9,601 nucleotides of DNA from Coriobacteriales bacterium (GTDB lineage Bacteria; Actinomycetota; Coriobacteriia; Coriobacteriales; UBA8131), in assembly GCA_031267175.1 (NCBI GenBank), contig JAIRZP010000152.1, positions 1 through 9,601 of the forward strand, given 5' to 3'. The notes beneath the pieces were generated by a model, which had not been told where the DNA came from, ran no database searches, and saw only the letters and a list, made by a program, of their open reading frames with translations. Position numbers and translations under genes: made by a program. Position 1 is the stretch's first letter; each line of letters opens with the position of its first letter. Shown here one piece after another: positions 1 through 6,450 of the stretch.

Positions 1-1
1 C

Positions 2-511
2 TTACGGGGCCTCGGCATGTGCTTTATGGCCGGCCTCAGCCTCGAACAGGCCTTTGACCAGACGGCCCAGGAATGCCGTGAGCCCCTGAGGCAGGAGTTG
101 CGCCACGCGGTTGACGACTTGCGTACCGGATCCTCGATCATGGAAAGCCTCGATCGTCTGGATGCCCGCCTCGCCATGGACGACATGCGGTTTGTTGCCG
201 TAGCCCTTGAAATCCAGCACAGGACCGGAGGGAGCATGCGCGAGGTGCTTGATGCCGCGGCAGACTCGATGCTGGCGAGCTTTGATCTCAGCAGATCCCT
301 TGAGGTACAGACAGCTCAGGCCCGTATGTCAGCACGCGTGGTGAGCATCCTGCCTATCGCATTGGTGCTCGTACTCTCTGTGGCGATGGAGGGCTATCTG
401 GCCACCTTCTTCTCCAGTCCGGCGGGCTTTATGCTGCTGCTCTGTGCGGTCGGCATGCAGGTCGCCGGCATTGCGATAATCAGAAGAATCCTCGGAATAG
501 ATTTGGGGTGA
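2..511 (+). CDS. tadB: TadB-like type II secretion system F-domain protein (5' end cut by window)
   Basis: This is the C-terminal part of a Tad pilus platform protein that sits in the inner membrane and couples the assembly ATPase to pilin extraction. The frame is open from base 2, so the true start lies upstream and the internal ATG at 17 is not it. The 169 visible residues match a T2SSF domain. An AGLSLEQAF helix comes near the start, followed by a long amphipathic helical region with RTGGSMREVL near residue 80. Two hydrophobic membrane segments follow (about residues 117-136 and 140-158), ending in the basic IIRRILGID tail typical of TadB. It overlaps the next gene by 4 nt (GTGA), which suggests translational coupling with TadC. 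Domain order and the neighbouring tadC and flp genes make TadB rather than a GspF or PilC relative the best call. The number of N-terminal membrane helices cannot be judged. Confidence 0.88.
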   Translation, partial: LRGLGMCFMAGLSLEQAFDQTAQECREPLRQELRHAVDDLRTGSSIMESLDRLDARLAMDDMRFVAVALEIQHRTGGSMREVLDAAADSMLASFDLSRSLEVQTAQARMSARVVSILPIALVLVLSVAMEGYLATFFSSPAGFMLLLCAVGMQVAGIAIIRRILGIDLG

Positions 512-1173
512 CGGAAATGGTGTATGTAAGCGCTTTACTCCTCGGCCTCGCGGTCTGCCTGCTCAGCTTTCTGGCCTTGCAGAGACAGCAGCGCAAGGCA
601 CAGCGTGACAGTATCAAGTCTCGGCTGCTCGCTGCTCCCGCAACGCAGGAGGACACACCGCTCTACCAGAAGCTGCCTTTCATCCGCATACTCGTGCAAA
701 AGCAGAAGGCGCAGCAGACCGCGCGTCGCACAGAGGCGGAGCTGCCTCGCATGCTTGATATTCTGGCTATGGGCATGCACGCCGGCCTCAGTTTTGACGC
801 GGCCTTTGGGTTGTATGTGCTCAGGTTTGACACAGAACTTGCCCAGCTCTGCCGTGAGCGATTTGAGATATGGGAACGCGGGCTTATCAGTCGCAGCGAA
901 GGCCTTGAACAGCTGGCCGCACGCCTGGATATACCGGTCTTCGACCAGTTCTGCCGCACGGCGTCCCGTTCGCTTCGTCACGGGATACCCATGGGACCGC
1001 TTATCAGGGAGTACGCCGAGCAGGCGCGCAAGGAATACCGCAACAAACAGAAGGAACTGGTGCTTAAGGCTCCGGTCAAGATGCTCCTCCCCACGGGCAC
1101 CTTGATTCTGCCAGCGATGTTGCTGCTGGTAATAGGACCGATCATATTGGATGTCACAGAAAGGATGGTTTGA
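508..1173 (+). CDS. tadC: TadC-like pilus assembly platform protein
   Basis: A second T2SSF-domain inner-membrane protein (221 aa) that should pair with TadB as the platform of the Tad machine. The N-terminal membrane segment spans about residues 5-24. A basic cytoplasmic stretch follows, and then the F-domain with the family pattern ELPRMLDILAMGMHAGLSFDAA (near residues 78-99). A C-terminal hydrophobic pair (about residues 192-215) is preceded by KAPVKMLLPTG, a typical TadC ending. The start is GTG at 508 inside the tadB stop; an ATG at 517 would shorten the protein by three residues and cannot be excluded. At 221 aa it has one F-domain and a short N-terminal region, as is usual for Gram-positive TadC. 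The gap to the pilin gene is only 3 nt, so platform and pilin are co-transcribed. Confidence 0.9.
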   Translation: MTEMVYVSALLLGLAVCLLSFLALQRQQRKAQRDSIKSRLLAAPATQEDTPLYQKLPFIRILVQKQKAQQTARRTEAELPRMLDILAMGMHAGLSFDAAFGLYVLRFDTELAQLCRERFEIWERGLISRSEGLEQLAARLDIPVFDQFCRTASRSLRHGIPMGPLIREYAEQARKEYRNKQKELVLKAPVKMLLPTGTLILPAMLLLVIGPIILDVTERMV

Positions 1174-1176
1174 ACA

Positions 1177-1413
1177 ATGAAGAAGATCGTAGCGAGATTT
1201 GAGGAGTATAGGATGCGTACCTTATTAGAACTGAGCGTTGCCGTACTCTGTGCCTGCAAGCGTTTGAAATACGAACGGCGCGGGCAAGGCACAACCGAGT
1301 ATGCCATATTGGTAGGCGTCTTGGTGGTCATAGCCATCATTGCGGTCGTGGCCTTTCGCGAGAACCTGCAGGAACTCTGGGAGAATATCTCCGAGAGCAT
1401 CAACTCCCTATAA
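1177..1413 (+). CDS. flp: Flp-family type IVb pilin (first copy)
   Basis: A short pilin precursor of 78 aa. Its diagnostic feature is RRG^QGTTEYAILVG at residues 34-46: a Gly at the expected cleavage point, Glu-Tyr at +5/+6, and then about 19 hydrophobic residues (GVLVVIAIIAVVAF). That is the Flp class III prepilin pattern, cleaved by a TadV-type peptidase. The mature form would be about 42 residues ending in an amphipathic ENLQELWENISESINSL helix, which makes it the best candidate for the major fibre subunit. The start at 1177 follows AAGGATGG. An in-frame ATG at 1213 sits 6 nt behind a stronger GAGGAG and would give a 66-aa precursor, so the leader is 24 or 36 residues. It sits 3 nt after tadC and 4 nt before the next gene. 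Confidence 0.9.
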   Translation: MKKIVARFEEYRMRTLLELSVAVLCACKRLKYERRGQGTTEYAILVGVLVVIAIIAVVAFRENLQELWENISESINSL

Positions 1414-1417
1414 AGCC

Positions 1418-2053
1418 ATGAAACGCAATTATTCAGAACCGCCTCTCCTGCCCAGGGCAGCCAAGCGTCGACGCAGTCGGGCTCTGCTGGCCGTGCTCGC
1501 AATCCTTGCCGCCGGCCTGGTGGTGCTCATCGGCTGGACACTCCTGCTGCCAGCGGAAGAGCTTTCCACGGAAGAGGCGCAACAGCAGCTGCAAGCAGTG
1601 GCTCCGGTCGAGGAGGATACGCTGGGCACAGAAGCGGGCGCGGCAGTAAACACAGAAGTGAATGAGGGAGTGGGCGCAACAGCGGCCGCGGATGCGACGG
1701 GCACCGGCTCAGGCACCGCATCGCCTGCCCTTCCCCTGGGTCTGGAAAGCTTGAGACAATCAGGCGAATACCGGCGTGCAGAGACCCTCGAAAGCTGGCG
1801 GCTGCTCAGCGATGCCTCCTGTGCCGACTACGCACTGGCGGTGCTGGAGGACGTCCACAGGCAAGGCTATGAGCTGGTTCAGGCCGGATTCATGGATCTG
1901 AAAGGCGAGAGCTGGGGCTGTGTGCTCACTGGAAGCAACGGCGAGTCGTTGTCGGTGATGCTGATGCCCCAGCACCCCTTCTCGCCTCGCTCAGACGCCA
2001 ATCTCCTGGCAGTGAATATCCTGCACTATCTTGAACCGGAGGGTCTTACATGA
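1418..2053 (+). CDS. Uncharacterised single-pass membrane protein in the Tad operon (211 aa)
   Basis: I do not recognise a named family. Visible order: a basic, proline-containing N-terminus (RAAKRRRSR at residues 13-21), one membrane segment (about 22-44), a low-complexity Ala/Thr/Gly/Glu-rich linker (about 50-105), and a compact C-terminal part (about 108-211) with two cysteines (C135, C168) that could pair outside the membrane. The positive charge before the helix predicts an inside N-terminus and an extracytoplasmic C-terminal domain. The start is ATG at 1418, 4 nt after the flp stop. The same frame is open further upstream, but only as an overlap with flp, and no Shine-Dalgarno is clear, so expression probably depends on coupling. 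It ends by overlapping the second pilin gene (ATGA). Placement between two pilin genes suggests an assembly or surface accessory role, but this is inference. Confidence 0.78.
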   Translation: MKRNYSEPPLLPRAAKRRRSRALLAVLAILAAGLVVLIGWTLLLPAEELSTEEAQQQLQAVAPVEEDTLGTEAGAAVNTEVNEGVGATAAADATGTGSGTASPALPLGLESLRQSGEYRRAETLESWRLLSDASCADYALAVLEDVHRQGYELVQAGFMDLKGESWGCVLTGSNGESLSVMLMPQHPFSPRSDANLLAVNILHYLEPEGLT

Positions 2054-2307
2054 GAGCCAGACACCCTCAAGGCAGCCTTGGCTTACGGGCCTGGCTCTTT
2101 CGGTTCCCCCGACCGAGAAGTTCTTCCGGACAGGCGACCGTCGAATACCTTATCGTCGGCGTGGCTCTTATCGCCATTATCGTGGCGCTGGGCGTGTTTT
2201 CCGGCCGCGTGCAGGAGGGGCTGTTTGTCCAGCATGCGGCAGACAGTGCCTCCCACGCCTTTACCGTGTATACCGCCGGCTCGGCCGGCGATGTCCTGCT
2301 CTATTAG
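2050..2307 (+). CDS. Flp-type pilin-like protein (second copy)
   Basis: An 85-aa pilin precursor. SSG^QATVEYLIVG at residues 25-36 repeats the class III prepilin signature with Glu-Tyr at +5/+6, followed by a hydrophobic helix (LIVGVALIAIIVALGVF). The leader is 27 residues with many Arg/Pro and no acidic residue. The mature protein would be about 58 aa with a C-terminal part unlike the first pilin (HAADSASHAF, then a Gly/Ala-rich end). HAADSASHA loosely recalls the (A)ADSAA-type heptads that follow the helix in TadE/TadG proteins, so a minor pilin or pseudopilin role is possible. It overlaps the upstream gene by 4 nt and is followed 19 nt later by a TadE-like gene. Whether it enters the fibre beside the first pilin cannot be told from sequence. 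Confidence 0.85.
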   Translation: MRARHPQGSLGLRAWLFRFPRPRSSSGQATVEYLIVGVALIAIIVALGVFSGRVQEGLFVQHAADSASHAFTVYTAGSAGDVLLY

Positions 2308-2326
2308 ATGGCAGAGGGGATGCCGT

Positions 2327-2824
2327 ATGAGAATACGAGAGAAAAGTGGCCAGACCACCGTTGAGGCCGCCTACCTCATACCGGTTCTGTTGCTGCTCAT
2401 ACTGCTGCTGCTTCAGCCGATGATCCTGCTCTATAACCGCATGGTCATGGAGAATGCGGCAGCCGAGGGCTGTCGCCTGCTGGCAACATCGTACACGCAG
2501 GGTGCCAGCCAGGAGAAGTACGAGGGATACATCAAGCGCCGCCTCGCGGCCATTCCGCCTGTTGACCTCTTCCACCTCCGCACGGGAGGCCGCGGCTGGG
2601 AGATCGATATGGAAGGCGACGAGGGCTCCGTTGAGGTGAGCGTGCACATCGTCAACCGACTCAAGCCGCTGCCGCTTCTGGGCTGGGGGGCAGAACTTTT
2701 GCGCATGACCGATGCACAGCACAATCTTGTCCAGGAAGTGAGGGTGACCATGCCCACACAGCCGGATTGGGTCGCGGGATCCGGCGGAAACGATCCGGAA
2801 GGATGGGTGAACGCGTATGACTGA
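2327..2824 (+). CDS. tadE: TadE-like pseudopilin
   Basis: This 165-aa protein has the TadE signature near its N-terminus: KSG^QTTVEAAYLIPVLLL at residues 6-23, with Glu at +5 and the family's LIPV motif. A long hydrophobic helix runs to about residue 36. The leader is very short (8 residues). The rest (about 45-165) is predicted extracytoplasmic and contains an amphipathic region and a beta-like EVSVHIVNRL stretch. TadE proteins are processed by the prepilin peptidase and act as pseudopilins needed for Flp fibre formation. ATG at 2327 is chosen because GAGGGGA (2314-2320) lies 6 nt upstream; the longer open frame reaching back to 2078 overlaps the preceding pilin gene. It overlaps the next gene by 8 nt. 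Confidence 0.87.
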   Translation: MRIREKSGQTTVEAAYLIPVLLLLILLLLQPMILLYNRMVMENAAAEGCRLLATSYTQGASQEKYEGYIKRRLAAIPPVDLFHLRTGGRGWEIDMEGDEGSVEVSVHIVNRLKPLPLLGWGAELLRMTDAQHNLVQEVRVTMPTQPDWVAGSGGNDPEGWVNAYD

Positions 2825-5075
2825 GAACCGAGCAAACCTGCTCACACAGCGTGCTGGGCACCAGGGCGTTGGGCACCAGGGCGTTGCGCAACAGGAGTCT
2901 GGGCAGCAGGCCGTGCCTGCAAGGCAGAACCTCTTTCTGGCCAGAGACGGCGGTTTTACCACCGTTGGTGTCGCAGTAGCTTTGCTGCTCGTAATGGCGC
3001 TGCTTTTCTCTGCCGCCCAGGTGCGCTGGGTGCAGAGCCACAGCGCCGACATACAGTACGTCGCAGACGCGGGTGCGCTGGCTGGCGGCAACGTGGTAGG
3101 GGAGTATATGGTAGTGGCACGGGTGGCCGATGCCGTAGTGCTCTCACTGAGCCTGCTTGGGATGGTCGTCTACGGCGTGGCCATCGTTGTCAGTTGCATC
3201 CCCTATATGCAGAGCGTGGGAGCGGAGCTGATGCAGTTTGGCAGCAAGGTCTTTCAAGCCCGTGATAAGTGCGCCAAGAGCGCTGCAACCGCTCTCAACA
3301 ACCTGCAGGCCGCTCTACCCTTCCTCATAGCCGTCAATGCCGCCGCTACCATCGAGGCAAACTCAGGCATCAGTGCCTCAGCTGCCTCCTATCACGGCCT
3401 GGCGATACCGTTGCCCTTGCAGGGCGAAGACCTCAGCTTTCCCGATGATGATGCCGCCGAGCAAAGCGCTGACGCAATCGAAGGAAACAATGAGATCACT
3501 GCCGAGCTTGCCAACGCCGCCGAGGAGGCTCGCAAAGCTATGGAATCCTCCAAAGGGAAAGCCTATGTGGCCGATTGCGTGAACAGCCCTCGCTGTATGT
3601 ATGAGCGGGCCGGCGCACTCGCTGGTATGAGTGGGAGCAGCAATCCGTACTTCTCCTCGGTTGATACCTGGCGCTTTGACGATGCGTTTGCGCGGGCAAA
3701 GGCCTACTACGCCAGGCGTCTGGCGATCGAAAAGCCAAAAAGCCAGGCCCTGGAGCAGCAGATACAGTCGTTCTGTCGGGAGCGCCTGTACCGCTTTGCC
3801 GTGGACGAGCTTAACAGGGGCTGGTGCACTACCTCGCCTGACGGGGTATTGGACGCGTACTTTCCCCTGTTGCCCAGGAACACCGCTGAGATGCGACAGA
3901 CTTCCCTCTATACCGAGCGGGTCTATCCCGTCAGTGCCGATGGGGTGATGCATGGCTCCACCGCCTGCCCGGCCTATCAGTCTGCCGGGGCGGCCGGTAC
4001 CGGGTCGGTAGCCGAGTTGGAGTCGGGAAGCTACCGTTCGTGTGAGACCTGTGGGTTTGCAGCCTCAACGATAGGTAAGGTCGCGAGCGCCACCACCAAT
4101 ACGGATACGGGATTCGAGTTTTACTACCGCATAGTCGCCGAGGCCGCGCGGCAGTACCAGGACGCCTCGGAGGATTACAGGAGTGCAACCCATGAGGCAA
4201 AAACCTGGACAAATTATAGCCTCTCCGAGTTTGAACAGGCCTTGAACGCCCTCAAAACCCCGCGTCTCAACCCCAGGCCTCCGGGGCACAACGGTGTTAT
4301 CGCGCTGGTCATCGATGGGGAGTCCCACGCTATCCCGGCTGGCCTTACCAATTCCGCCGTGGACAGCAGCGCTCAACTTCAGCCCCGTATGGCCCTTTCC
4401 GCCGTGGCGCTTGCTGAGGAGAAGGCGGGGCATGGAGCCAATATTCTCGCGTCATTCCTGGACAGGGTCAAGGCTGAACAGGGACAATCGTCCCAGGCAG
4501 TGGGCGGGCTGGGTGCCTTTGATGGCATCCTCGAGGTATGGGGCTCAGCGCTTCTGGTGTACAGCCAGGGAGGTGATGCCATAAGCGACGGCCTCGTTGC
4601 CTTCCTCGATGCTATACCGCTGGTCAAGTCCACGCCGCTTTCGCGCTGGGCCAGAACAGCGCTCGCAGAAACGGTGGAAGCCGTGGGCTTGCAGGGCGCT
4701 GACCTGGATACGCCCAAGCCGCTCGTCGTCAACAGTGTCCATGTGCTCCGGGCGAGTGATGCCGCACCTGCCCGTACGCTGCTTGCCGCGAAAGATGCCT
4801 ATACCTCGTCGCGGGGCTCGGGGAGCGATACTCTCAGCACCACGCTGGTGGAGGGTCTGACCGGTGCGCTGGCAGATCAGGCCCCGGGGCTTCTCCAAGG
4901 AGAGTTTGTCCTGTATGAGATTTCCTTCGGGGACGACCCCAACCTGCCACGCATCCCCATTACCCTGCGTCTGCCCGACGGCCTTGTGGCACAGGGCCAG
5001 GCCCTGATAGACGGCGTGGAAAGCGAGATTGTTTCAGACCTGGGGGGTGGCCGCGATGGCACGCTTTGGGAGTGA
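2817..5075 (+). CDS. Large TadG-like pseudopilin-type protein (752 aa)
   Basis: A long Tad-operon protein. Residues 14-33 are four copies of a pentapeptide of the type GHQGV/AQQES/GQQAV. RDGGFTTVG (residues 43-51) and a hydrophobic helix to about 66 follow, then SADIQYVADAGALAGG (76-91), which closely matches the NAADAAALAGA-type segment after the helix in TadE/TadG proteins. A second hydrophobic segment lies at about 104-131. The rest is an Ala-rich, probably helical extracytoplasmic region with cysteines C254, C260, C320 and C337 and a His-Cys3 cluster (H379, C384, C409, C412). The prepilin-like site lacks Glu at +5. It begins 8 nt inside the tadE-like gene and overlaps the next by 20 nt. 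TadG is the nearest role by position and N-terminal pattern, but no von Willebrand A motif (DxSxS) is visible, so the C-terminal function is unknown. Confidence 0.8.
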   Translation: MTENRANLLTQRAGHQGVGHQGVAQQESGQQAVPARQNLFLARDGGFTTVGVAVALLLVMALLFSAAQVRWVQSHSADIQYVADAGALAGGNVVGEYMVVARVADAVVLSLSLLGMVVYGVAIVVSCIPYMQSVGAELMQFGSKVFQARDKCAKSAATALNNLQAALPFLIAVNAAATIEANSGISASAASYHGLAIPLPLQGEDLSFPDDDAAEQSADAIEGNNEITAELANAAEEARKAMESSKGKAYVADCVNSPRCMYERAGALAGMSGSSNPYFSSVDTWRFDDAFARAKAYYARRLAIEKPKSQALEQQIQSFCRERLYRFAVDELNRGWCTTSPDGVLDAYFPLLPRNTAEMRQTSLYTERVYPVSADGVMHGSTACPAYQSAGAAGTGSVAELESGSYRSCETCGFAASTIGKVASATTNTDTGFEFYYRIVAEAARQYQDASEDYRSATHEAKTWTNYSLSEFEQALNALKTPRLNPRPPGHNGVIALVIDGESHAIPAGLTNSAVDSSAQLQPRMALSAVALAEEKAGHGANILASFLDRVKAEQGQSSQAVGGLGAFDGILEVWGSALLVYSQGGDAISDGLVAFLDAIPLVKSTPLSRWARTALAETVEAVGLQGADLDTPKPLVVNSVHVLRASDAAPARTLLAAKDAYTSSRGSGSDTLSTTLVEGLTGALADQAPGLLQGEFVLYEISFGDDPNLPRIPITLRLPDGLVAQGQALIDGVESEIVSDLGGGRDGTLWE
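2856..2915 (+). repeat. Four tandem 15-bp units inside the 752-aa gene
   Basis: Units begin at 2856, 2871, 2886 and 2901. The first two are identical (gggcaccagggcgtt); the third and fourth are diverged copies. They are in frame and encode GHQGV, GHQGV, AQQES and GQQAV in the presumed cytoplasmic leader before the membrane helix. Copy number could change without shifting frame. Confidence 0.8.
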
Positions 5076-5604
5076 TACAGCCTGCCCGCGAGCCTGCATA
5101 CGCATGCTCCAGTGGTTTCGTGAACTGAGGCTCGCAAGACGCGGGCAGATGACCGTGGAGCTGGCCGTCTGCATACCCGTTATCCTGGCTGTTGTAGGCA
5201 TTGCGCTCAACGTGCTGGGCTATATGAACGTCTGTGCCCGCTTTGACCGTGTGGCAGCGGACGCGACGCGCAGCCAGGCCAGCTCACCGGGTTATGGCGA
5301 GGAGGGCACGGCGCTGGCGGCGGACCGCATCCAGGAGGTCATCGAGACTGCCTTCCAAAGCGGCCTCGGCAAGGGCTTCAACTGCGATATAGAGGTGAGC
5401 GCCACCACGCTCAGCCTGGGAGGTGAGGAGGCCAGCGCAGGCGGCGGGGTGGGCTTTTCGCTGCTCACACGGCTGGAGAGGTATAGCTGTACCGTGACCT
5501 ACCATCCCTGGCCCTTCAGCCAGATAGCAGGCCTCAGCTTCTTTACGCTCACGCACACGCGCAGTTATGTCGTTGACCCCTTCAGACCGGGAGTGCTGTT
5601 TTGA
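5056..5604 (+). CDS. Second TadE/TadF-like pseudopilin
   Basis: This 182-aa protein has RRG^QMTVELAVCIPVILAV at residues 28-46, the TadE-type processing site with Glu at +5 and a (C)IPV motif in the helix, which runs to about residue 56. DRVAADATRSQA (64-75) follows, as expected for TadE/TadF proteins. The remaining extracytoplasmic part carries C110 and C145, which may pair, and a Gly-rich stretch (122-134). ATG at 5056 is preferred because GGGGGTGG lies just upstream, and it overlaps the 752-aa gene by 20 nt. A TTG at 5029 or an ATG at 5104 are alternatives; the last would shorten the leader from 30 to 14 residues. Two TadE-like proteins around a TadG-like one is the usual TadE/F/G arrangement, so this may play the TadF role. 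Confidence 0.85.
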   Translation: MARFGSDTACPRACIRMLQWFRELRLARRGQMTVELAVCIPVILAVVGIALNVLGYMNVCARFDRVAADATRSQASSPGYGEEGTALAADRIQEVIETAFQSGLGKGFNCDIEVSATTLSLGGEEASAGGGVGFSLLTRLERYSCTVTYHPWPFSQIAGLSFFTLTHTRSYVVDPFRPGVLF

Positions 5605-6074
5605 GTACACGGGCAAAAGGGCGGACCGCTCTGGAGCAGCGCAGGGTACGGGCCGCGAGGATAACCATGCTTCTGGCACTGCTCCTGCTCGTCGTGCTTG
5701 CGGTAGCCCAATGTGTGGAAAGCCCCGAGCTACAGAACGGCACGCTCAGAGTTATCGAGGCCCTGGATCCGGGCGCGCTCGACTCAGATGAAGCAGGGGA
5801 GGACCCCCTGCATATCGTGCAGGAAGGCATTGCCTTTGTTAAGGCCAACGAGAAGGGAAACATCCTCTGGTATCAGAGCAGTTGGGATGTCTCCCAAAGC
5901 CGTGTCCTTCTTGAACGGGCACTCGTCCTGAGCGGCTGGCAGACACAGAGTGCGGAAGATGAGCAGATCCTGAGCCTGAGTTATGCGCAGAGCGCTGTCG
6001 CGGGCGGAGGCTCCCTCTACGCGAGCTTCTATGAGACAGATGAGGGCTGCTCGATATTGATTGAATTGTTGTAA
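5601..6074 (+). CDS. Uncharacterised single-pass membrane protein in the Tad operon (157 aa)
   Basis: No named family is recognised. The N-terminus is strongly basic (RTALEQRRVRAARIT, residues 8-22), followed by one membrane segment (about 22-37) and an acidic extracytoplasmic part. Its most structured region appears to be residues 88-157 (ILWYQSSW, a helix to about 111, GWQ, then beta-like strands ending SILIELL). The start is TTG at 5601, overlapping the stop of the preceding gene as TTGA; no in-frame ATG occurs until residue 23, inside the hydrophobic segment. A cysteine follows the helix (AVAQC), but Gln at -1 argues against a lipobox. The basic-TM-extracytoplasmic layout resembles the 211-aa protein at 1418. 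The terminal position after the TadE/F/G set suggests a pilus accessory role (inference). Confidence 0.72.
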   Translation: MSTRAKGRTALEQRRVRAARITMLLALLLLVVLAVAQCVESPELQNGTLRVIEALDPGALDSDEAGEDPLHIVQEGIAFVKANEKGNILWYQSSWDVSQSRVLLERALVLSGWQTQSAEDEQILSLSYAQSAVAGGGSLYASFYETDEGCSILIELL

Positions 6075-6117
6075 TGCTGCGAGGGATGAGAGCAATGATT
6101 GCGAAGAAGGAGATTTC

Positions 6118-6450
6118 ATGAAACTGATTTTTGCTACGAGCCTCTGGGCGCGCCTGACAGGCCTGCTCATCAGGAGCCGCTGTGCGAACGGTGAGGTGCT
6201 GCTGCTTGCGCCGTGCAAAAGTATCCATAGCTTTGGCATGCAGAGCCCCTTGGATGTTGCCTTTCTCGATGCCGAAGCCAGAGTTCTGCTCTCAATGCGC
6301 AACCTCCCGCCCGCTCGGACCTGCTCGCATCCGAGCGCGGTTGCCGTCATGGAACGCCGAAGCAACCCGCAGCGCTCCTGGCCAGCTGCAGGGGAAACCT
6401 TGCACATACAGACCAGCACGATACGTTCGGAAGAAGAAGGTGCAATATGA
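6118..6450 (+). CDS. DUF192 family protein
   Basis: A 110-aa protein recognised by the DUF192 pattern: ATSLWARLTGLL near the start (the family's short basic region leading to GLM/GLL), then SIHSFGMQSPLDVAFLDAEARV (residues 35-56), matching the conserved fxM..-PLDivFlD..g-v core, and LPPAR at 63-67. The biochemical function of the family is unsettled. Many members carry a signal peptide, but none is seen here, so this copy should be cytoplasmic. ATG at 6118 is fixed by AAGGAG at 6107-6112 with a 5-nt spacer; the open frame further upstream is ignored. It begins 43 nt after the previous gene, the largest gap in the operon, and overlaps the next gene by 4 nt (ATGA). DUF192 genes are often found beside Tad loci, which fits here. 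Confidence 0.88.
   Translation: MKLIFATSLWARLTGLLIRSRCANGEVLLLAPCKSIHSFGMQSPLDVAFLDAEARVLLSMRNLPPARTCSHPSAVAVMERRSNPQRSWPAAGETLHIQTSTIRSEEEGAI

Noticed and set aside
2261..3091. Long minus-strand open frame (276 codons)
   Set aside because: It lies antisense to the TadE-like and 752-aa genes, has low-complexity Pro/Ala/Arg composition, and shows no domain. High GC content keeps such frames open.
3337..4584. Several alternative-frame open stretches inside the 752-aa gene
   Set aside because: They are Arg/Pro/Ser-rich off-frame translations without ribosome sites or motifs; the 752-codon frame is continuous and carries TadG-like features.
5695..5720. Possible lipobox (AVAQC) in the 157-aa protein
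   Set aside because: Gln directly before the cysteine does not fit the small residue required by lipoprotein signal peptidase.
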